DNA of 64,000 nt from Paenibacillus phyllosphaerae (GCF_014192105.1 NZ_JACHXK010000007.1:62001-126000); one strand, 5' to 3'. Shown: positions 35,284 to 43,998, counted from the first letter of the stretch. The notes: generated from the letters alone by a model not told the origin. Made by a program: numbers and translations.

Positions 35284-35655
35284 TTAATACTGGAAGTCGA
35301 TACTTTTATTCACGCTGGCGCTCTCGCCGCTCATGACCCACTCATGATATGAAGTGCCGCTGCTCACAGCTCCAGTGGTCGTAAAATTAACATTAACAAG
35401 ATCCGTCGCCTTTGCAGGATTCTTTACTGCGCTTCTGGTTGAGCCATCATTAGTAGTTGCCTTTACACTGATTTGGTAATTATAAGATTCATTTGTCTGT
35501 GAGGTATTTGCATTGATGTTTGCTCTCCCACCGCTTCCATATGCTGTAGCAGTAGAGTTCCAGGCGATTGAGGCAAAAGATACGGAAGAAATCGCACATA
35601 CAGCGCAAGCGGTTAAACCTAGCGATAATAATGTTTTTTTGAACATACGTTTCAT
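35284..35655 (-). CDS. Small secreted protein of the ABC cassette, bacteriocin-like candidate
   Basis: 123 residues: a Sec signal peptide (MKRMFKKTLLSLGLTACAV, cleavage near SFA-SIA) and a mature part of about 94 residues. That part is rich in Ser, Thr, Asn, Ala and Gly, has no Cys, and looks all-beta (ISVKATTNDGSTRSAV, LVNVNFTTTGAVSSG), ending SIDFQY. I do not recognise the family. Size, secretion and the two FtsX permeases plus ATPase next door resemble lactococcin-972-type bacteriocin/immunity clusters, but the sequence itself does not match that family by eye. AGGGGTG precedes ATG 35655. Confidence 0.72.
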   Translation of the reverse strand: MKRMFKKTLLSLGLTACAVCAISSVSFASIAWNSTATAYGSGGRANINANTSQTNESYNYQISVKATTNDGSTRSAVKNPAKATDLVNVNFTTTGAVSSGTSYHEWVMSGESASVNKSIDFQY

Positions 35656-35950
35656 AGAAAAACAGCACCCCTAATTGGATATTTTTGCGGCCGCATACAA
35701 ATAATACCACAGAAATCTTCCAAATCTATTAGTTTACAATATTATTACATTCCATGATGATCCTCTTACAAAAAAATTCAGAGTATAAGTTATTACATTC
35801 TTTCCATTATATAACCCCAATCCTTTTTATGGGTTTCAGCTCTTCATAACTTTCTGTTTTTTTAAATCTGTGCATGAAAAATGAGACGGACTACCTTTAA
35901 AAGGTCTGAATTTTCTGACATAAAGTGATCTCAAGGTTTATGCAACGTTA

Positions 35951-36230
35951 GTGTTATTATTTGATAAAACGTTCCACAAAATGAAGATGCAATACGATTT
36001 TGGTCTGAGCAAAATTTACGAGTTGGTCATCAACTCCGATCCCTGTTACGCTTTTCTGCTGACGGGCAACTCCCTCATTCAAAATAAACTGATCGTAGCG
36101 CATGTGCTCGCCCACTGCCGACCGCATTCACCAGTATGAGATGGATCATGGCGCGGAAGCGGTGGAGAAATTTATCGACGCCATTCTGGCGATTCAGGAG
36201 CACCAAGACGAAATAGATAGGCACAAGTAA
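35951..36230 (+). pseudogene. spoVR: spoVR fragment with internal deletion
   Basis: From about 35963 the frame encodes [19 protein letters not shown] and continues through PCYAFLL and HVLAHC, a highly conserved SpoVR block. It then loses frame near 36115. In another frame the next conserved segment [20 protein letters not shown] is joined directly and reads to a stop at 36228-36230. The intervening SpoVR residues after AHC are missing, and the rest of the roughly 470-residue protein is absent. A non-functional remnant of a spore cortex assembly gene. Confidence 0.85.
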
Positions 36231-36257
36231 AGCCGAATTTCTTTTTGAAACCAGCGT

Positions 36258-36407
36258 CTTCTATATGGTAGTGATTGGTCGTACTTTCACTTTACCAAAC
36301 GAAGAGGTGTTTTTCTATTTTGTCAAGCCAATAACTTAAATGGCGTCAAACCCAGGCTAAACGTACTGTTGAGCATATTTTGACTCTGCGAAAGTTGAGT
36401 TATTAAG
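36258..36407. mobile_element. Solo right end of the IS4-family element
   Basis: About 150 bp that align with 31991-32140, the non-coding right end of the IS: matching blocks include ATGGTAGTGATTG, ACTTTACCAAACGAAG and GGTGTTTTTCTATTTT, and it ends in the terminal repeat (CTCTGCGAAAGTTGAGTTAT). Same orientation as the larger copy. The terminus supplies the stop codon of the M23 gene. Confidence 0.8.
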
Positions 36408-37485
36408 ACCTAGGCTTCGATCCGGTAAGGATATCGCCGCGTACGGGCTTGGCGCCGCTTTCGAAGGAGACAGGGATGGTCGTCGCGATCGTGTCCAGTT
36501 CCGAAGGCGGCGATACTTGAAAATGGATATGCGGCTCTGAGGAATTGCCCGAATTGCCGCATTGACCGATGACTTGACCCGCACTTACCGCGTCGCCCTC
36601 TTGTACGAGGATGGAGCCGTTCTTGAAATGGGCGATCATGCTGTACTCGCCGTTCTCATGGCGGATCGTGACCACGTTGCCTGCCGGCTGCGCTTCATTC
36701 ATTTGGCCAACCGGAACGTTATCGGGAATACCGTCGACGACGGCAACCACGACGCCATCGGCCGGCGCCAGGACATTCTGCCCGAAGGCAAAGTAGCTCT
36801 CGTTCTTGGCGGGATCGCCTTGATAACTGAATCCGTCCCGTTCGACGACCAGATCGTAGGCGTACCGTACGGGCTCGTATTCGTAATGATAATTCAGGAA
36901 CGAGTTGTGCCCGCCCCAGAACACAAGCCAATCGCCCTCGAACGGCGGTTGGAACTTGGTCTTCGAATAGGCGACGTCGGTAGCCGGGAATGCGGCATGC
37001 TCCAGAATCTGAATGCCCGCGATCGTCGAGGACTCGTCGAGCGTCGCGCTCAACCCTTTCGTACCTTGGGCGTTGGCCCAGACGTAATGCCGGTACCCGT
37101 TCAGCCGCATCTCGCTTGTCTGTTCGAAGGACGAGATGTTCGCAGTGAACTGCTTGCCCATGGAACGGAACTGATCTAGCGTCACGGCTTGTTTGAGGTC
37201 ATCGCTGAATTGGTTATAGAGCCGTTCGTATTCGCCGCCCAGCAAGCTATCCGCGACTTCTTGCCCGCCGACGCGTTCAAGGTTCTCTTTGTCGTGTGCT
37301 TCGTTCTCTCCCGCTTTAGTTTCATTGACCGCTTGTTCTGCCGTTTGCTCATGTCCGCTCACCGCTTTATCCTCCTTGGATTGACCGCTATCGACCCCGC
37401 ACCCTGCCAATACCAGACCGGCCGCCAGAAGCGGTACGGCTGATCGGCCAGCGCGTTGAAGCAAATTTCTTGTCTTTACCTTCAT
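36403..37485 (-). CDS. M23-family peptidase lipoprotein with DUF3887-like domain
   Basis: About 360 residues. Signal peptide with lipobox LAGC, then a charged linker, a DUF3887-like domain (about 65-145; LLGGEYERLYNQFSDDLKQA) and a C-terminal LytM/M23 domain with FGQNVLAPADGVVVAVVDG, SMIAHFKNGS and the PHIHFQV zinc-site motif. It probably acts on peptidoglycan at the outer membrane face, though one His/Asp of the usual zinc set is not obvious, so it may be a non-catalytic regulator. GGGAG lies 8 nt before ATG 37485. Divergent from the two-component system. The last codons and the TAA come from an IS terminus. Confidence 0.85.
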   Translation of the reverse strand: MKVKTRNLLQRAGRSAVPLLAAGLVLAGCGVDSGQSKEDKAVSGHEQTAEQAVNETKAGENEAHDKENLERVGGQEVADSLLGGEYERLYNQFSDDLKQAVTLDQFRSMGKQFTANISSFEQTSEMRLNGYRHYVWANAQGTKGLSATLDESSTIAGIQILEHAAFPATDVAYSKTKFQPPFEGDWLVFWGGHNSFLNYHYEYEPVRYAYDLVVERDGFSYQGDPAKNESYFAFGQNVLAPADGVVVAVVDGIPDNVPVGQMNEAQPAGNVVTIRHENGEYSMIAHFKNGSILVQEGDAVSAGQVIGQCGNSGNSSEPHIHFQVSPPSELDTIATTIPVSFESGAKPVRGDILTGSKPRS

Positions 37486-37598
37486 GGTCATTTCTCCCTC
37501 TTTCGCAAGTCTGACTCTAGTATATCGACCCAAACTTACGCCACCCGCAACGGAGAATGAAGGGAGCCTTAACTTTTACGACCGCCGTTGAAGGAAAA

Positions 37599-37643
37599 TT
37601 AAGGTAACGGTAAGATTGCCATCGGCCGGATGTGCGATACAAT
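37599..37643 (+). promoter_or_regulatory. Promoter of the second two-component system with operator-like repeat
   Basis: TTGCCA (37616-37621), 16-bp spacer and TACAAT (37638-37643) form a good sigma-A promoter. Directly upstream is TTAAGGTAACGGTAAG (37599-37614), with an inverted partner CCTTAA at 37567-37572. The arrangement suits an OmpR-type regulator acting on both divergent genes. Confidence 0.6.
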
Positions 37644-37674
37644 ACTACTATCTCTTACTATATCGGGTGATGAA

Positions 37675-38409
37675 ATGAAAGAAGCGAAGATTCTCATTGT
37701 GGACGACGAGAGAGCGATCGCGGACATGATGGCCACCGTGCTGCGGAAGGAGGGCTTCTCGCGGATCGATCTGGCGCATGACGGGGAAGAGGCATTGGCC
37801 GCATGTGCTCGTACGCGCTATGATCTGGTGCTGCTTGACGTCATGATGCCCGGACGGAGCGGGCTCGAAATTTGCCCGTTCATCCGCGGCACGACGGATG
37901 CGCCGATCTTCTTCTTGACCGCGCGCTCCTCGGACTTCGATAAATTATCCGGATTTGCCGTCGGCGGCGACGATTATATTACGAAGCCCTTTAATCCGCT
38001 TGAGGTCGTCGCTCGCATACAAGCGCAGTTGCGCAGATATCTCCAGCCGAAACAACAGCTTGCATTAGCTGAAGAAACGGCGCAGGGGATGTCGGGGCGG
38101 TATGACTTCGGCCGGTTTCAAGTGGACGAGGCGCAGGCTACGCTCACGGTAGAGGGGCAACCGTCGCACTGCCCGGCGCTCGTATTCCAGCTGCTCTTGT
38201 TCCTGTGCAAGCATCCGAATCGCGTTTTCAGCAAGAGCGAGCTATACGAACGCGTATGGGGCGAGGAGGCGTTCGCCGACGATAACACGGTCATGGTTCA
38301 CGTCCACCGGATTCGCGAGCGCATCGAACGCAACCCGTCGAAGCCGGAGTATTTGGTGAACGTACGCGGCTTGGGCTATAAGCTGATGCTGCCAGAAGGA
38401 GAGCGCTGA
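37675..38409 (+). CDS. OmpR-family response regulator (second system)
   Basis: 244 residues: receiver domain about 1-120 with DDE at 10-12, phospho-acceptor Asp55 in LVLLDVMMPG and Lys in TKPFNP; winged-helix domain about 145-240 with FSKSELYERVWGEEAF and VMVHVHRIRERIE. The start at ATG 37675 follows GGGTGAT; the in-frame ATG at 37630 lies upstream of or at the -10 box and is excluded. The kinase gene follows after 1 nt. Likely targets are its own promoter and the divergent M23 lipoprotein. Confidence 0.94.
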   Translation: MKEAKILIVDDERAIADMMATVLRKEGFSRIDLAHDGEEALAACARTRYDLVLLDVMMPGRSGLEICPFIRGTTDAPIFFLTARSSDFDKLSGFAVGGDDYITKPFNPLEVVARIQAQLRRYLQPKQQLALAEETAQGMSGRYDFGRFQVDEAQATLTVEGQPSHCPALVFQLLLFLCKHPNRVFSKSELYERVWGEEAFADDNTVMVHVHRIRERIERNPSKPEYLVNVRGLGYKLMLPEGER

Positions 38410-38410
38410 T

Positions 38411-40222
38411 ATGGTCCGCAGAAGACTAGCCGTTCGGTTCGGACTGCAGCTGGCCGGAGCTGGCTTGCTGCTCGTCGTGCTTGCGGCCGTCATCCTGGTC
38501 TGGATTCTCGCCAAGTTCGAAGAAATCGAAATTCGGCGCAACTTCGCGCCGACCGGCATCTCCCGGCTCATCTCGAAATCGCAGACGGACGATAACGGGT
38601 TAATCGCCGATCCCGTGCTGCTCGAACGGCTGCGGCAGGACGGCGGCTGGCTGCAGAGTCTGGACGACGACGGCAATGTCATCCAATCGTTCAATGCCCC
38701 CGGCGATCTGCCCGAGCGGTACGTTCCCGGCCAATTGATGGATTACTGGATCGGCGGTGAACCCTATCCCTATCGGCTCGGGTTGTGGATTCAGGAGAAA
38801 GAGGGCGTCACGTACACGCTGCTCTACGGTTCGCGGTCTCCGACCGAGGATTTGCTAAGTCGGCTGATCGATGACGGGAAACTTGAGGACGGACGGCTGG
38901 CCTTCTCGGCTGCTACGCTCGAGATGCTTGGTCAGCGGGATGGTTGGGTGCAGGTGCTCGATCGCAACGGTCACGAGATTGCTTCATGGGAACGTCCGGA
39001 AGAGTCGCCGACAACCTATGCGCTGCAGGATCTCGCGCTGCAAATCGCGAACAACGACGGCGTCGGCACGCTGATGGATACTCGATACGACCAGAAGACC
39101 GGCTACACGTGGGTGTATCAATATCCGATGAGCGAGGCCCAGCGGCATGCGATGCCGATTCCCGGCATGATGCCCGAGGTGCAGGTGATGATCGGGGGAT
39201 TGGTCGCATTTTTGCTCGGCGCGCTGCTGCTCTTCATTGTCCTCTCCATCTGGTACGCCAACCGGTTCGGCACACCTCTTATACATATTCTTGGCGCGAT
39301 CCGCCGGCTTGGCGCAGGCGTTTACCCCGAGTTGCCCCCGCAGCAGCCGAAACGAAGAAAGTTCTCGTTCCGGAGGAAGGATAGCCGCAAGCGCCGCAAC
39401 CGGATATTCGGCGAGGTATTCGAATCGCTCGAGACCTTGACGGCGGCGCTGCGCACGGGCAGAGAGGCCGCGGAGCGTACGCAGCGGACGCGGGAGGAAT
39501 GGATCGCGGGCGTGACGCACGATATGAAGACGCCGCTCGCTTCCATCCAAGGCTATGCCCACATGATGGCGGCAGGCAAGTACAGTTGGACGGAGGAAGA
39601 GGTCCGCAAGTTCGCGTCCGTCATTCTGGAGAAGTCGGAGTACATGGATAAATTGATCAACGATTTGTCGCTGACGTATAGGCTGCGAAGCGGTGACTTG
39701 CCCGTCGAATTCGAGATGTTGGATGTAAGGGACCTGCTGCAGGAGGCGGTCATTCGCGCTTCCGGGCGGCCCGAGTACGAAGCCGGGAAGGTGCAGTGTT
39801 CCGTGCCGTCTACTACCGTGCTCTCGGAGCTGCATCCGCCTTGGTTCGAACGCATCGTCGACAACCTGGTCGCGAACGCGTTCCTGCACAATCCCCCGGA
39901 GACCGTCCTGAGTATTGCTCTAACACACGGAGCGGACGGGCAAAGCTGGCGCATCGATTTCGCGGATAACGGCAAGGGGATGGATGAAGAGACGCTTGAA
40001 CGCCTATTCGACCGGTATTATCGCGGGCTGAACACGGAGAGCGGCGCCGAAGGCAGCGGGCTCGGCATGGCGGTCGCCAAGGAGCTGGTACAAGCGATGG
40101 GCGGCAGAATCGAGGCGCATTCTGAGCTCGGTCAAGGTACAGTCGTAAGCCTGATCTGGGATCGGAGGGACGGTGAGCGGATTAGACTAGCCGATCCGCA
40201 GGCTGAGAAGGATGTAGGCTGA
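38411..40222 (+). CDS. Membrane sensor histidine kinase (second system)
   Basis: 603 residues. Membrane helices near 10-32 and 258-282 enclose an extracellular domain of about 225 residues; then a HAMP-like linker that is unusually basic (PKRRKFSFRRKDSRKRRN, about 313-332). HisKA follows with His370 in VTHDMKTPLASIQGYAHM, and HATPase with NLVANAFLHN and GSGLGMAVAKE. GGAGAG precedes ATG 38411. Together with the M23 lipoprotein this suggests cell-wall stress sensing. Confidence 0.94.
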   Translation: MVRRRLAVRFGLQLAGAGLLLVVLAAVILVWILAKFEEIEIRRNFAPTGISRLISKSQTDDNGLIADPVLLERLRQDGGWLQSLDDDGNVIQSFNAPGDLPERYVPGQLMDYWIGGEPYPYRLGLWIQEKEGVTYTLLYGSRSPTEDLLSRLIDDGKLEDGRLAFSAATLEMLGQRDGWVQVLDRNGHEIASWERPEESPTTYALQDLALQIANNDGVGTLMDTRYDQKTGYTWVYQYPMSEAQRHAMPIPGMMPEVQVMIGGLVAFLLGALLLFIVLSIWYANRFGTPLIHILGAIRRLGAGVYPELPPQQPKRRKFSFRRKDSRKRRNRIFGEVFESLETLTAALRTGREAAERTQRTREEWIAGVTHDMKTPLASIQGYAHMMAAGKYSWTEEEVRKFASVILEKSEYMDKLINDLSLTYRLRSGDLPVEFEMLDVRDLLQEAVIRASGRPEYEAGKVQCSVPSTTVLSELHPPWFERIVDNLVANAFLHNPPETVLSIALTHGADGQSWRIDFADNGKGMDEETLERLFDRYYRGLNTESGAEGSGLGMAVAKELVQAMGGRIEAHSELGQGTVVSLIWDRRDGERIRLADPQAEKDVG

Positions 40223-40245
40223 CGCTGGGTTGGCAACAGTTAATT

Positions 40246-40283
40246 AGAGTCACAACGGGTTACTCTCCGGTGTGGCTCTTTTT
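40246..40283 (+). terminator. Terminator of the second two-component operon
   Basis: AGAGTCACA/TGTGGCTCT (one G-T wobble) with a 16-nt loop, followed by TTTTT. Confidence 0.75.
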
Positions 40284-40471
40284 GGCTAACAAATAAGCTG
40301 ACCACTTTCTGGATACAATGGAGTCACTCATTTTGACCCCCTTTGTTCTTCCGCGATTAGATGAGATTCCATTCTCCCAGTTGTCGAACCCGACGAGTCT
40401 GGGGAGGAATCTTATACTTGGGTATCGTGTCTACGGCAGGTGGATTCATACTCTGAAATCGCGGATTACAG

Positions 40472-40630
40472 ATGCTGAACGCTTCAAGCGGAGGTGTGTT
40501 CTTCTTCTTCCAACCGGTCTTCGGTACATTGCTGGGTTAGCTTATCTTAGATGAGTCCATCGGCATAACGTTCTGGGCGGGTTCCGTCTTGATCCTGATT
40601 GGCGTGATGCTGGTTATTAAGGAAAAATAG
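40472..40630 (+). pseudogene. Relic of an EamA/DMT-family transporter, C-terminal end
   Basis: Encodes LNASSGGVFFFFQPVFGTLLG, an in-frame TAG where Trp is expected, then DESIGITFWAGSVLILIGVM up to KEK and a stop. This is the last two helices of a drug/metabolite transporter of the EamA family; everything upstream is lost. Confidence 0.8.
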
Positions 40631-40654
40631 GTTTGTGTTGCCCCATAACAACAT

Positions 40655-40690
40655 AGAACGCCACCTCAACCGAGGCGGCGTTCTTTTGTT
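40655..40690. terminator. Bidirectional terminator between DMT relic and MFS gene
   Basis: AGAACGCC(A)CCTC pairs with GAGG(C)GGCGTTCT and is followed by TTTTGTTTT on the plus strand. Also placed at the end of the convergent MFS gene. Confidence 0.82.
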
Positions 40691-40729
40691 TTATCCACAA
40701 ACAGGCTGCAGCCTCGCTCTATCCAAACC

Positions 40730-41953
40730 TCAGGAGATTCCGCTTTTTGCCTTATTACCCTTTAAGATATGCAGTTCCGTGAAATAATAAACCAAGGCGA
40801 ATACCGGCAAGACGGTGCCGATCAGCGATGCCAGTCCCCAACCGCCTTCAGTGTAGGCCCAGCCTCCGAGCGAGGAGCCGATCGCTCCGCCTGCGAAGAA
40901 AATGGACATGAACAGTCCGTTCAGCCGTCCCCGCGCCTCGTTCCCTAAAGAGTAGATAGCTCGCTGACCAATGACCAAGTTTCCCGATACGGCCATGTCG
41001 AGCGTAAAGGCCGCGATATAGAGAAGGATCAAGGCCGCCGTGGAATGGCTATCATAGAAATGGATCAGCATGAAGGACAGGGCCGCCACCAAGATAGCCA
41101 CGCCGGTAATGACTTTGCCCAAGCCGCGGTCCGCCAGTCTTCCGGCGATCGGCGCCGCAATCGCGCCGCCTACGCCGACCAGCGCAAACCAAGCAATTCC
41201 TTGCTGGGACATGCCGAATTCATCGGATAAGTGCATCGGAACGACGGTCCAGAATAAGCTGAAAGCGCCGAACAGGCACGCTTGATAGAGCGCGCGGCGC
41301 CTTAAGATCGGCGTCTGTCTTAACAGTGTGCCCAAGGATAGAATTAATTTGCCGTAACGTACATTAGACGCGGGCTTGCGCTCTGGCAGTACATAAGCGA
41401 GCACAATCGTTAAGAGGGCGATAACAACGGCGGACAGAATGAAGATGGCTCTCCAGCCCCATACGCTGGTAATGAAGCTGGCAACCGGCCTGGCGAGCAT
41501 GATGCCTAAGAGGAGACCGCTCATCACATTGCCGACCACGGCGCCGCGCTGCTCCTCGGTGGATAAGTATGCCGCGAAGGGGACCAAGATTTGAGCGACG
41601 ACGGAGCCAATCCCGATGAACAGGGAGGCGAGCAGGAACAATGGCGCGTTGGAGACGAAAGCGGAAGTTAGCAGTGCGGCAACCGCTAGTAGGAGCATAC
41701 CGACCGATAGCCGCCGGTTCTCGATCAGATCGCTAAGCGGGACGATGAACAGCAAGCCGAGCACATACCCGATCTGGGTCACGGTCACGATGAGCCCCGC
41801 AGCCGAAGATGACAGATTCAGGGCATCGCGGATCGGTCCCACCAAGGTTTGCGAGTAGTACAGATTAGCGGCGATCAAACCGCATGCGGAGGCCAGCACG
41901 AACATCATCCACCGCGAAATCCCGCTTGTTCGTTGACCCGATTTACTTGGCAT
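40730..41953 (-). CDS. MFS transporter, drug-efflux type
   Basis: 407 residues with twelve membrane segments. The N-terminal half has LYYSQTLVGPIRDAL and the A-motif-like loop GLLFIVPLSDLIENRRL; the second half repeats with GAIAAPIAGRLADRGLGK. The AGGAGGAG site precedes ATG 41953. It lies divergent from a TetR regulator with three repeat operator-like sites between them, so it is probably an inducible multidrug or metabolite exporter. Substrate cannot be predicted. Confidence 0.92.
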   Translation of the reverse strand: MPSKSGQRTSGISRWMMFVLASACGLIAANLYYSQTLVGPIRDALNLSSSAAGLIVTVTQIGYVLGLLFIVPLSDLIENRRLSVGMLLLAVAALLTSAFVSNAPLFLLASLFIGIGSVVAQILVPFAAYLSTEEQRGAVVGNVMSGLLLGIMLARPVASFITSVWGWRAIFILSAVVIALLTIVLAYVLPERKPASNVRYGKLILSLGTLLRQTPILRRRALYQACLFGAFSLFWTVVPMHLSDEFGMSQQGIAWFALVGVGGAIAAPIAGRLADRGLGKVITGVAILVAALSFMLIHFYDSHSTAALILLYIAAFTLDMAVSGNLVIGQRAIYSLGNEARGRLNGLFMSIFFAGGAIGSSLGGWAYTEGGWGLASLIGTVLPVFALVYYFTELHILKGNKAKSGIS

Positions 41954-41971
41954 AGTAACTCCTCCTCACAT

Positions 41972-42084
41972 ATACTGAACGTACGGTTCACTAAATCATG
42001 ACTTAATCATATACTGAACGTATCGTATTGTAAATAGGCTTTTTGTGATTATCATTACGGTGCGGATTTTGTATACTAAACGTA
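41972..42084. promoter_or_regulatory. Three ATACTRAACGTA repeats between MFS and TetR genes
   Basis: Copies start at 41972, 42011 and 42073. The first includes TGAACGTACGGTTCA, a near-perfect dyad. Probable TetR operators controlling both divergent genes. Confidence 0.7.
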
Positions 42085-42135
42085 ATGTTGATTTAGATAT
42101 GGCGGCCTTTGATCAGTCAGAAAGGATGATGAGAC

Positions 42136-42717
42136 GTGCAAGCAAAAAGAGGGCGTCCGCGAAATCTGGAGACGCAGAATGCGATTCTGGACGCTTCCTA
42201 TCAATTATTGCTCGAAAGCGGTTTCGGATCGGTGACGGTCGAGAAGATCGCTGAACAGGCCAAAGTGAGCAAAGCCACCATCTACAAATGGTGGCCGAAT
42301 AAAGCAGCTGTCGTAATGGACGGATTCTTATCCGCTGCAGCCGCAAGACTGCCAGTACCGGATACCGGTTCAGCCTATAAGGATATTCTTGAGCATGCGA
42401 CTGGCTTGGCCAGGTTTCTCGTTAGCAGGGAAGGGGCTGTCCTGCTGCAAATCATAGGCGAAGGACAAGCGGACCCCGCATTGGCGGACGCGTTCCGGAC
42501 TCGCTATGTACAGCCTCGCCGGCTGGAGGTTCGCGGTATTCTGGATAGGGGGCTGCAGCGCGGGGATTTGAATCCGAAGGCGGACTTCGCACTAATTACC
42601 GATATTATCTACGGTTCGATCTTCTACCGCCTGTTAGTCTCTGGCGATCGGGTCGATGATCCGTATGTCGAGCAGCTGGTTGTTCAAGCGTTTCATGGCG
42701 CTCTCTCGGAGTCATGA
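42136..42717 (+). CDS. TetR-family transcriptional regulator
   Basis: 193 residues. N-terminal HTH with LETQNAILDASYQLLLESG and VEKIAEQAKVSKATIYKWW, and a C-terminal ligand domain of the TetR_C_16 type ending in DIIYGSIFYRLLVSG. The start is GTG 42136 after AAAGGATGATGAGAC; no ATG is better placed. Divergent from the MFS exporter, which it most likely represses. Confidence 0.93.
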   Translation: MQAKRGRPRNLETQNAILDASYQLLLESGFGSVTVEKIAEQAKVSKATIYKWWPNKAAVVMDGFLSAAAARLPVPDTGSAYKDILEHATGLARFLVSREGAVLLQIIGEGQADPALADAFRTRYVQPRRLEVRGILDRGLQRGDLNPKADFALITDIIYGSIFYRLLVSGDRVDDPYVEQLVVQAFHGALSES

Positions 42718-42853
42718 TTATCTTTGATTGCTATTGAACATTCCCGAATTGTCTGTTTTTTAATGATTTATGACGTCTGATTGACTGTGCTCCCGCCAAA
42801 GTTGCTTGTATAATGGACGTAGCAATCATTATAGGAAATAGGGAGTGCAGGGT

Positions 42854-43891
42854 ATGCGAAAGTTTGAGTGCAACGAGACAGAAGTCAGAGAACTAATTGA
42901 CCGCGTCGTTCGAAGAACGATGAATATCGATTTTACTTGGAACTGGTCCTGCGGGGTCGCATATTACGGCATCTCCAAAGCGTGGGAAGTAACGGGGAAT
43001 CAAGAATACATCGACTTCCTAGTGAAGTGGGTTGACGAATATTTGGAGCTCGGAATTCCGCCGCTCATGGTGAATTCCTGCGCGATGGGCCATACGATGT
43101 TGACATTGCACGAAGCGACAGGCGATTCCAAGTACTTGGATCTCGCGCTGCTTAAGGCAGAGTATTTGCGTAAAGACGCGATTCGTTTCGGAGATGGCGT
43201 ATTCCAGCATACCGTCTCGTCCAAGAACGATTTCCCTGAACAAGCTTGGGCAGACACGCTGTTCATGGCCGCCTACTTCTTGCTTCGTCTCGGGTTCAAG
43301 CTGGACAACAAAGAATACATCGACGATGCCTTGAAACAATTCTATTGGCATGAAGAATATTTGCAAGACAACAAGACCAATCTGTTCTTCCATGCCTGGG
43401 ACAACGTAAGACAAGATCATCTGTCCGGCATCTATTGGGGCCGGGCTAACGCATGGGCGGCTTACACCATGTCGCAGGCTTACAAAATGCTGAATCCGTT
43501 CATGCCGGCATGGATGCAGATCGGCGGAGCGCTCGGCGATCAATTGAGCGCGCTCGTAAGGCTGCAGACTCCGCAAGGGCTGTGGCGCACCGTCTTGAAC
43601 GACGAAACCTCTTACGAAGAGACTTCCGCTTCGGCGGGGATCGCGGCGGCCATCGTCATCAACGGCCATCCGCTGCACCAGAACGCGATGACGAAGGCGT
43701 ATGAGGGCATCCTCGCCAACATCGACGAAGACGGTTCGGTCCGCAATGTGTCGGCTGGAACGGCGGTTATGTACAGCGTGGACGATTACAAAGTGATCTC
43801 CAAGAAACGCGTACAGGGTTGGGGACAAGGGTTGACCTTGGCCTACCTGGTGGCATTGCTTCAGAATAAGGAGCTTGTCAGCAAAATTTAA
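42854..43891 (+). CDS. GH105 unsaturated rhamnogalacturonyl hydrolase (YteR/YesR-like)
   Basis: 345 residues, cytoplasmic, an (alpha/alpha)6 barrel. It removes the unsaturated uronic acid end left by pectate or rhamnogalacturonan lyases using water addition. The catalytic Asp is Asp134 in AWADTLFMAAYF; SGIYWGRANAWAAYTMSQ and WRTVLNDETSYEETSASAG are further family blocks. ATG 42854 is 8 nt after GGGAG; a GTG at 42845 is the alternative. A -10 TATAAT is seen at 42809-42814. Stands alone between TetR and a terminator. Confidence 0.92.
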   Translation: MRKFECNETEVRELIDRVVRRTMNIDFTWNWSCGVAYYGISKAWEVTGNQEYIDFLVKWVDEYLELGIPPLMVNSCAMGHTMLTLHEATGDSKYLDLALLKAEYLRKDAIRFGDGVFQHTVSSKNDFPEQAWADTLFMAAYFLLRLGFKLDNKEYIDDALKQFYWHEEYLQDNKTNLFFHAWDNVRQDHLSGIYWGRANAWAAYTMSQAYKMLNPFMPAWMQIGGALGDQLSALVRLQTPQGLWRTVLNDETSYEETSASAGIAAAIVINGHPLHQNAMTKAYEGILANIDEDGSVRNVSAGTAVMYSVDDYKVISKKRVQGWGQGLTLAYLVALLQNKELVSKI

Positions 43892-43914
43892 CCCAACAAG
43901 CTGAAACGTTTATG

Positions 43915-43947
43915 AAAAAGGAGCAGATGCGCAATCTGCTCCTTTTT
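43915..43947. terminator. Terminator after the GH105 gene
   Basis: AAAAAGGAGCAGAT/ATCTGCTCCTTTTT with a GCGCA loop; symmetric A and T runs make it usable by the convergent phosphorylase gene as well. Confidence 0.9.
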
Positions 43948-43998
43948 GTAATGATCGCACGTATTCCGCTAGGAACTAACTGCCCCACATCACCGTCT

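Noticed and set aside
35284-35655. Firm call as lactococcin 972
   Set aside because: Gene order is similar, but the mature sequence lacks a convincing match by eye, so only a bacteriocin-like candidate is reported.
40318-40554. 78-codon gene before the DMT relic
   Set aside because: It runs in a different frame over the relic; the relic frame carries the conserved transporter sequence.
42045-42056. Possible Fur box between MFS and TetR genes
   Set aside because: Only one half-site (TGATTATCATTA) fits; the opposite arm is missing.
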